This document shows positions 6,936 through 8,492 of a DNA stretch of 8,492 nt, piece by piece (position 1 is the stretch's first letter; each line of letters starts with the position of its first letter). Both the position numbers and the translations under genes were made by a program. The notes beneath the pieces were generated by a model. It did not search any database. It had not been told where the DNA came from and worked only from the letters and a program-made list of their open reading frames with translations. The stretch covers positions 1 through 8,492 of the forward strand of contig CALEMG010000302.1 in the NCBI GenBank assembly GCA_937910835.1, in the 5' to 3' direction. Origin of the DNA: an uncultured Alphaproteobacteria bacterium. GTDB lineage: Bacteria; Pseudomonadota; Alphaproteobacteria; Sneathiellales; Sneathiellaceae.

Positions 6936-7235
6936 GTGCAAGAGAAACCAATTTAACACTGAATTTTTGTGAATAAATAATTTTACAGCACAAGTAAGAA
7001 AATAGTGTTGCGTTCCGATCAAAATCCCCTATATCTAAAACCAATGTAATAGCTATGATGCGCTAAAAACAGCTATATACGTGATAGTGGCAGATTAACG
7101 TCCAACAAACTGTTGTTGTTACAGCAAATGGTGATATAGGCCGTTGATTGCTGGTTCGATATATGGCTAAACTAAAGGCATTGATGGGGTTTGGAGCAAA
7201 GACCTCCCCTCTTTTGCTTAACGCGGGTAAGAAAG
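6936..7235. other. AT-rich 300-bp intergenic region between tetR and korA
   Basis: No convincing gene, tRNA or strong terminator is seen here. The left half is distinctly AT-rich compared with the flanking genes. It holds a 6-bp complementary pair, AACACT (6955-6960) and AGTGTT (7004-7009), too far apart for a normal terminator, and two AGCTAT copies at 7051 and 7071 exactly 20 bp apart. The candidate TetR operator at 7103-7118 is in the right half. A weak promoter guess is TTGTTG (7113-7118) with TATAGG (7135-7140). A 49-codon open frame begins at an ATG at 7163 (see findings). Its length and content suggest the regulatory region and leader of the downstream oxidoreductase operon. Confidence 0.6.
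7103..7118. promoter_or_regulatory. Candidate TetR operator 2 (upstream of korA)
   Basis: A 6-bp inverted repeat, CAACAA-ACTG-TTGTTG, with the same inner arms (AACAA/TTGTT) and the same 4-bp spacer as the site ahead of tetR. It lies about 118-133 bp before the proposed start of the oxidoreductase gene, a suitable place for promoter control. Inferred target of the neighbouring TetR protein. Confidence 0.45.
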
Positions 7236-8492
7236 TTGAACGAATTAAAAATCAAGACGGACCCGGCGGCAAGGAAAGAAATTTCCTCTGTCGTCATTCG
7301 GTTCGCGGGTGATTCTGGTGACGGAATACAAATTACCGGTAGCCGGTTTACCGATACAACTGCATTGGCCGGTAACGATCTCGCCACCTTTCCAGATTTC
7401 CCGGCAGAGATTAGAGCGCCGGTCGGGACGACCTTCGGAGTCTCCGCTTTTCAAATCAATTTCGGCTCTCGGCGGATTGAAACGGCGGGGGATGATCCCG
7501 ACGTTCTTGTCGCCCTAAACCCAGCCGCCCTGATGGTGAACCTTGCCCGGTTGAAACCGGGGGGAACGATCATCATCGACAGCGGCACCTTTACCGACCG
7601 GAATCTTAAAAAGGCCGGATATCTTGAGAACCCGCTCGAAGATGCCTCGCTTGAGGCCTATGCAGTTCTAGATATCAATATTACAAAGCTGGTGCTGGAG
7701 GCCGTTAAGGAATTTGGCCTGTCACAGAAGGAGGGCCTGCGTTGTAAAAACTTCTGGGTTCTTGGTCTGGTCTACTGGATCTATGGCCGTGACCGAAGTG
7801 ATACGGTCGACTGGCTAAAGCGTAAGTTCGCGAAGCGCCCCGAAATCGCCGATGCTAATATTGCCGCTCTGAACGCCGGTAATATTTACGGTGAAGCTTC
7901 GGAAATTGGCGGCCTGACACAACTTTATGCGATCCCGGCGGCGACGATGCCACATGGGCTTTACCGCACAGTTACGGGAGGTGAAGCGCTGGCGTGGGGT
8001 CTGGTCGCAGGTGCAGAGCTTGCGAACTTAAAAATATTCTTTGGATCCTATCCAATTACACCAGCCTCCCCTGTCCTGCATGCTTTGGCAAGGATGAAGC
8101 AGTTTGGCGTGAAGACATTTCAGGCCGAAGATGAAATTGCCGCAATTTGCTCGGCGATTGGTGCGTCCTACGCCGGCTCACTAGGCATTACCTCATCATC
8201 TGGTCCCGGCATTGCCTTGAAAGGTGAGGCCATCGGCCTTGCCATCTCGACGGAACTTCCCCTGATCATCGTGAACTCACAGCGTGCAGGGCCATCAACT
8301 GGCTTGCCCACGAAAACGGAACAATCAGACCTTTATCAGGCGGTGTACGGCCGCAACGGTGATGCGCCGCTTGTCGTGCTGGCGACACATGGTCCGGCGG
8401 ACTGCTTCGAGGTTGCCATTGAAGCCTGCCGCCTAGCCACGAAATATATGTCTCCTGTTATGCTGCTGACTGTCGGGTATATCGGTATTGCA
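7236..8492 (+). CDS. korA: 2-oxoacid:acceptor oxidoreductase, fused gamma-alpha subunit (KorA type; partial, runs off right edge)
   Basis: An open frame of 419 codons continues to the last base of the window; the full protein is normally around 600 residues, so about a third is missing. It is the alpha subunit of an enzyme that oxidatively decarboxylates a 2-oxoacid, typically 2-oxoglutarate, with CoA and reduces ferredoxin. It needs a thiamine-diphosphate beta subunit (KorB), expected downstream. An N-terminal gamma domain is marked by RFAGDSGDGIQITGSRF (GDSGDG near 25-30) and FPAEIRAPVGTTFGVSAFQ. The alpha domain starts around 245 and shows SYPITPAS near 271-278, FQAEDEIAAICSAIGAS, and the RAGPSTGLPTKTEQSDL substrate-binding segment. 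No ATG is in frame near the beginning; the frame is closed by a stop at 7182. The TTG at 7236 is the most natural start, with no clear ribosome site; TTG at 7191 is an alternative. Specificity for 2-oxoglutarate over other 2-oxoacids is inferred from family resemblance. Confidence 0.88.
   Translation, partial: MNELKIKTDPAARKEISSVVIRFAGDSGDGIQITGSRFTDTTALAGNDLATFPDFPAEIRAPVGTTFGVSAFQINFGSRRIETAGDDPDVLVALNPAALMVNLARLKPGGTIIIDSGTFTDRNLKKAGYLENPLEDASLEAYAVLDINITKLVLEAVKEFGLSQKEGLRCKNFWVLGLVYWIYGRDRSDTVDWLKRKFAKRPEIADANIAALNAGNIYGEASEIGGLTQLYAIPAATMPHGLYRTVTGGEALAWGLVAGAELANLKIFFGSYPITPASPVLHALARMKQFGVKTFQAEDEIAAICSAIGASYAGSLGITSSSGPGIALKGEAIGLAISTELPLIIVNSQRAGPSTGLPTKTEQSDLYQAVYGRNGDAPLVVLATHGPADCFEVAIEACRLATKYMSPVMLLTVGYIGIA

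Noticed and set aside
6955..7009. AACACT / AGTGTT complementary pair after tetR as a terminator
   Set aside because: The arms are only 6 bp and 43 bases apart with no following T-run after a GC-rich stem, so a functional hairpin is unlikely.

Overview
The window looks like chromosomal DNA from a Gram-negative proteobacterium, most likely an alphaproteobacterium with moderate GC. This rests on general protein character: a TAXI-type TRAP transporter with a fused permease, an IclR regulator next to an acyl-CoA dehydrogenase, and a fused gamma-alpha 2-oxoacid:acceptor oxidoreductase. No rRNA or other taxonomic marker is present, so the assignment is an inference. I found no transposase, CRISPR array, tRNA or phage gene, and the genes look evenly native.

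Left part (1-2067, all on the minus strand). An IclR-family regulator is followed by an acyl-CoA dehydrogenase. After that comes the first 13 codons of a third gene that runs off the left edge; its N-terminus resembles subunit A of a 3-oxoacid/3-oxoadipate CoA-transferase. Short gaps (41 and 24 bp) and good ribosome sites suggest one operon.

Middle (2068-5415, plus strand). Diverging from the regulator across a 127-bp spacer are a TAXI-family periplasmic solute-binding protein and a fused DctQM-type TRAP permease, closed by a strong intrinsic terminator. The simplest reading is an uptake-and-degradation unit: the transporter imports an organic acid, the CoA-transferase activates it, the acyl-CoA dehydrogenase oxidises it, and the IclR protein senses it. 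The substrate cannot be read from the sequence.

Right part (5416-8492, plus strand). A membrane-anchored AsmA-like protein of unknown role is followed by a TetR-family regulator. After a 300-bp AT-rich gap comes the 5' two-thirds of a KorA-type 2-oxoacid:ferredoxin oxidoreductase, cut by the window end. Two near-identical 16-bp inverted repeats of the form YAACAA-N4-TTGTTR lie just upstream of tetR and upstream of korA. They are the best candidate for a shared TetR operator, making the oxidoreductase a likely target of this regulator. This is the most interesting signal I see. I did not find a clearly new biological system.
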